Below, piece after piece: positions 7,578-9,953 of a stretch of DNA of 9,953 nucleotides. Below the pieces are notes generated by a model. That model did not search any database. It was not told the DNA's origin and worked only from the letters and a program-made list of their open reading frames with translations. Position 1 is the first letter of the stretch. Every line of letters starts with the position of its first letter. This stretch comes from Rhodopirellula sp. (GTDB lineage Bacteria; Planctomycetota; Planctomycetia; Pirellulales; Pirellulaceae): the NCBI GenBank assembly GCA_003513555.1, contig DOPG01000142.1:1-9953 (forward strand), written 5' to 3'. Both the position numbers and the translations under genes were made by a program.

Positions 7578-8281
7578 TTCACCATTGGATGCCCAAGGCC
7601 TCGATGTCATATTTTCAAGCAATGGATCGATCGATGGTGAAGCTTTATGGCGAAAATCGCGTCACATCAAGCGCAATAGCTGCCCGCTCCAAGTTGCATG
7701 ACAACTCGTTCCTGCCATGAGTTACTGAAAATTTACCTGTCGCCTGTTCCGCTCTCGACCGCGGTTGGCCCAGAGGCAATGCCCCACCGAGGCGTGCAAC
7801 AGACAATCACGGCCAAACATGGCGGTCCGAAGATGACGGTTCACCATGTGGCATCGTCGTCTGATGCGTCAAACGAACCGACAAAATACGCATTCCGATT
7901 GATAGCAAAGCCTGTGTCGATCGGTATTCACATGGGCCACCAAGCAGCACCGTGGGAACACCGGCGAAATGAAATCGGTCCGACAAATGTCTTCAAAGCC
8001 ACAGGTGACCGTCGAAAACCCCCGTAATCATGGTTTTTAGTCAATTGTCGAGATCGAGTCCCTGCGCGATACAAGCCCATGTACAAGCACGCTAAAGCGG
8101 AAGCTTCGCCAATCTGCTGAGCGACTATTCACACTTCAAAACGACCTATCGGTGGTTCCGCCCGCGGATCTAAGATCAGGTCACACTGCGGGAAAGCCAC
8201 TTGCCTTTCCTCTGGCCTCTACCATTCCGCGCGCACAGGCCTACACCTGACGGATTGGGCGATTCGCCAACAGGATGAACC
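7578..8281. other. Intergenic stretch of about 700 bases without a firm gene
   Basis: This gap follows the DUF1501 stop and precedes the AsmA-like gene. I see no tRNA or strong terminator. Short palindromes occur (ATCGATCGAT at 7626-7635; GATCTAAGATC at 8167-8177) but without supporting context. A weak promoter-like pair, TTGTCG (8045-8050) and GATACA (8068-8073) spaced by 17 bases, could serve the next gene with a leader of about 200 bases. The only sizeable plus-strand reading frame is listed separately. The region may contain decayed coding DNA. Confidence 0.45.
7698..8027 (+). CDS. Doubtful small hypothetical protein (109 aa)
   Basis: This open frame of 109 codons is not recognised as any family. 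The product is basic, rich in His, Pro and Thr, and has no signal peptide or membrane segment. Its central part (about 28-75) reads like ordinary folded protein, and the tail GDRRKPP is basic. Codon use is not obviously abnormal. Against it are the lack of a clear ribosome binding site, a start 120 bases after the previous stop with no visible promoter, and the lack of any known domain. It could be a real small gene, a fragment of a decayed one, or chance. Confidence 0.22.
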   Translation: MTTRSCHELLKIYLSPVPLSTAVGPEAMPHRGVQQTITAKHGGPKMTVHHVASSSDASNEPTKYAFRLIAKPVSIGIHMGHQAAPWEHRRNEIGPTNVFKATGDRRKPP

Positions 8282-9619
8282 ATGCACGAACGAACTCAAC
8301 GAACGACCGCAAGATTGCTGTTCGTGTTCTGCTGCGCGGTTCCTACTTGCTTTACATGCCTGTGCATATTGATGACTTGGACGCCATGGTACCACCACCG
8401 TGCCCTGCAAAGGCTTGAAACTGAGCTTTCCCTGACCACTGGTCTTACGATCGAAATTGAAGATTTTGAAAAGGCAACACCATCGAGTTACCGCTTACAC
8501 GGTGTCACGATCAGAGAACCAGAAACGACGCATGAAATCGCTCGCATCCGCAAGATTGAACACGTGACCGAAGGTGGTGAAGTAACCATTCTTCTTCAAC
8601 AGCCAGAGATCCAGGCAGCCGAACTCAAGGGAGTCTGGCAATTACTTCACCAGCGTTTCCTGTGCCGCCCTGATTTAACGGCAATGCCAGTACGGGCATC
8701 AGCCAATGACTTGACACTGCACAGTCGCACAGGAGCGCTGACATTGAAGGATATGGACGCGTGGATCGTTCCGCACGAGGATGCAGTGGAAGCGACCTTA
8801 GCCTGCCTTCCTGCCAACTCCCTTTACGATACGCCGATCAACATCATGGTGCGCCGCGACCGAGGTGGCAAACGTCCCGCAACCCGATGGTCACTCGATA
8901 CCCGAGGCACTGCCCTACCCTGCTCTGCGATCGCAGACTTCTTGCCGGAAATGGAAAAGCTTGGCGTAAATGCCGAATTCTCTGGCACCATGACATGGCA
9001 GATCGAAAAAAACCACTGGTGGATTGATCTTGGTGGATCACGGTTCACCGAGATTGCGCTTGACCGGATATTCGAACGAAACTCTCATCGCCTTAGCGGC
9101 ACCGCGACATTTGAGTTTGATCGCTGTCGTATTGACCCGCACTCGAGACGAAGCGACATATCAGGTTCCATGATTGCCAAAAATGGCCAGATGGGTCGTA
9201 GCCTGCTCATGGCTGCAAATCAGAATTGCGGGTTCGAGATTCGGCTTCAGGACCGCCTGATCGATCAATATGGCGACATTCCCTTCGACCTTCTAGGACT
9301 GGGATTCAATGTAAATAATGCACAAATCAATTTGACTGGAACTTGTCGTAATGAAGTAGGCTACGAAGGATTCCCTGCCAATGTAGCGCTATGTCTTGAT
9401 GGATTTCCAATCGTATTTTCGACACCACAGACTCTAGACTCATTAAGTGTCCTGAACGTTGTCGCCCCCAACTACAGTGTCGCAGTGCCCATGTCTGATC
9501 AAACTGACTGGTTAATGAATATTTTGATTCCTCCCAGTCGACCAATGCCTACAAATCAGCCTCGCATTCGCTCCGCCAACAACTGGCATGGCGGCCCAAC
9601 TATTTCACAACCCCAATGA
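8282..9619 (+). CDS. Membrane-anchored protein with AsmA-like N-terminus, function unknown
   Basis: A 445-residue protein of unknown function. Residues 1-10 are polar/basic and 12-32 form one transmembrane segment, predicted to place the rest outside the cytoplasm. Directly after it comes a pattern seen in AsmA/YhdP-type proteins: an amphipathic helix with ALQRLETELSLTTGL (41-55), then IEIEDFEKATPSSYRLHGVTI (57-77) and a strand-rich stretch. This resembles the membrane-proximal start of beta-groove proteins linked to outer-membrane lipid or envelope homeostasis. The remainder is predicted beta-rich, with repeated patterns such as LGGSRFTEIALDRIF (250-264) and FNVNNAQINLTG (342-353). The C-terminus is Pro/Asn-rich and probably disordered. 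The start is supported by an AGGA six bases upstream, the best ribosome site in the window. The AsmA assignment rests on pattern only and is tentative; that it is a real gene is secure. Confidence 0.75.
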   Translation: MHERTQRTTARLLFVFCCAVPTCFTCLCILMTWTPWYHHRALQRLETELSLTTGLTIEIEDFEKATPSSYRLHGVTIREPETTHEIARIRKIEHVTEGGEVTILLQQPEIQAAELKGVWQLLHQRFLCRPDLTAMPVRASANDLTLHSRTGALTLKDMDAWIVPHEDAVEATLACLPANSLYDTPINIMVRRDRGGKRPATRWSLDTRGTALPCSAIADFLPEMEKLGVNAEFSGTMTWQIEKNHWWIDLGGSRFTEIALDRIFERNSHRLSGTATFEFDRCRIDPHSRRSDISGSMIAKNGQMGRSLLMAANQNCGFEIRLQDRLIDQYGDIPFDLLGLGFNVNNAQINLTGTCRNEVGYEGFPANVALCLDGFPIVFSTPQTLDSLSVLNVVAPNYSVAVPMSDQTDWLMNILIPPSRPMPTNQPRIRSANNWHGGPTISQPQ

Positions 9620-9953
9620 ACTTGCTTTCACAAATCTGCATTCTTTGCTGTCGCTTTGCTATAGACGCTCAACACCGTGATCATCCCACTCGCGGATTGG
9701 AAAAGTGTAACCCGGCAAATCAGTATCAATACTGGTGAAGGAAATTGGCGTTTCACCGCCACAACGGCCATGCTCTGAAACTCCCCAGCGGTGCAACCGG
9801 TAAGAAGGCTACCCCAACATCGCGGGATTGCCCCACTCAGCAACGCTACCAAAGCTCGACTGCTGCAAACCATCTGCACCGACTTCTTGACCGACATCAC
9901 GGTTACCGCTCAGCAACAATAAGAGCGTGCAACGCAAACACGGCAATTCAGTC
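9620..9953. other. 3' flank of the AsmA-like gene; no convincing gene
   Basis: No recognisable gene, RNA or terminator was found. A plus-strand frame, the same one as the preceding gene, is open from 9665 to 9775, hits a single TGA at 9776-9778, and is open again to a TAA at 9920-9922. The combined 80-odd codons might be a decayed remnant, but no family is recognised. A minus-strand frame of 90 codons (9628-9900) starts with GTG, has a low-complexity composition and is treated as spurious. Confidence 0.4.

Noticed and set aside
7578..7610. Possible terminator after the DUF1501 gene
   Set aside because: The potential stem (CCATTGG with CCCAAGG) contains mismatches and no T-run follows, so it does not meet the criteria for an intrinsic terminator.
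9628..9900. 90-codon minus-strand frame at the right end
   Set aside because: It starts with GTG, its composition is atypical (Ser/Val/Ala/Cys-rich without clear helices or a signal), there is no promoter, and no family is recognised.

Overview
The window reads as chromosomal DNA of a planctomycete, most likely a Pirellulaceae (Rhodopirellula-like) bacterium. The main evidence is a two-gene unit typical of that phylum: a very large secreted protein with the domain order PSCyt1 / PSCyt2 (DUF1549) / LamG / PSD1 (DUF1553), followed by a DUF1501 protein with a twin-arginine signal. Base composition is roughly balanced, Shine-Dalgarno sequences are mostly weak, and most of the encoded proteins carry export signals. 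The genus is an inference.

Layout. (1) Positions 1-136, minus strand: the N-terminal 45 residues of ribosomal protein bL31 (rpmE), running off the left edge, with a candidate promoter at 200-229. (2) Positions 137-649: mostly non-coding. (3) Positions 650-2817, minus strand: two exported proteins in tandem, a seven-bladed beta-propeller lactonase-family protein and then an alpha/beta-hydrolase (BD-FAE-like esterase). (4) Positions 2818-3109: a divergent control region with one candidate promoter per direction. (5) Positions 3110-7577, plus strand: the PSCyt/PSD1 protein and the DUF1501 protein, whose stop and start overlap. (6) Positions 7578-8281: a gap of about 700 bases with one doubtful 109-codon reading frame. 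(7) Positions 8282-9619, plus strand: a single-pass membrane-anchored protein with an AsmA-like beginning and no recognised function. (8) Positions 9620-9953: no convincing gene.

How the genes may work together. The two divergent pairs share one control region and all four proteins are predicted to be exported. This fits a cell-envelope module that handles an extracellular substrate. The LamG domain could bind a glycan or protein, the two haem-binding motifs could carry electrons, DUF1501 has an alkaline-phosphatase/sulfatase-like motif layout, and the esterase and lactonase-family proteins could act on esters or sugar lactones. The substrate and chemistry cannot be read from the sequence. 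The bL31 and AsmA-like genes look like unrelated neighbours. I see no CRISPR array, tRNA, rRNA, transposon or phage gene.
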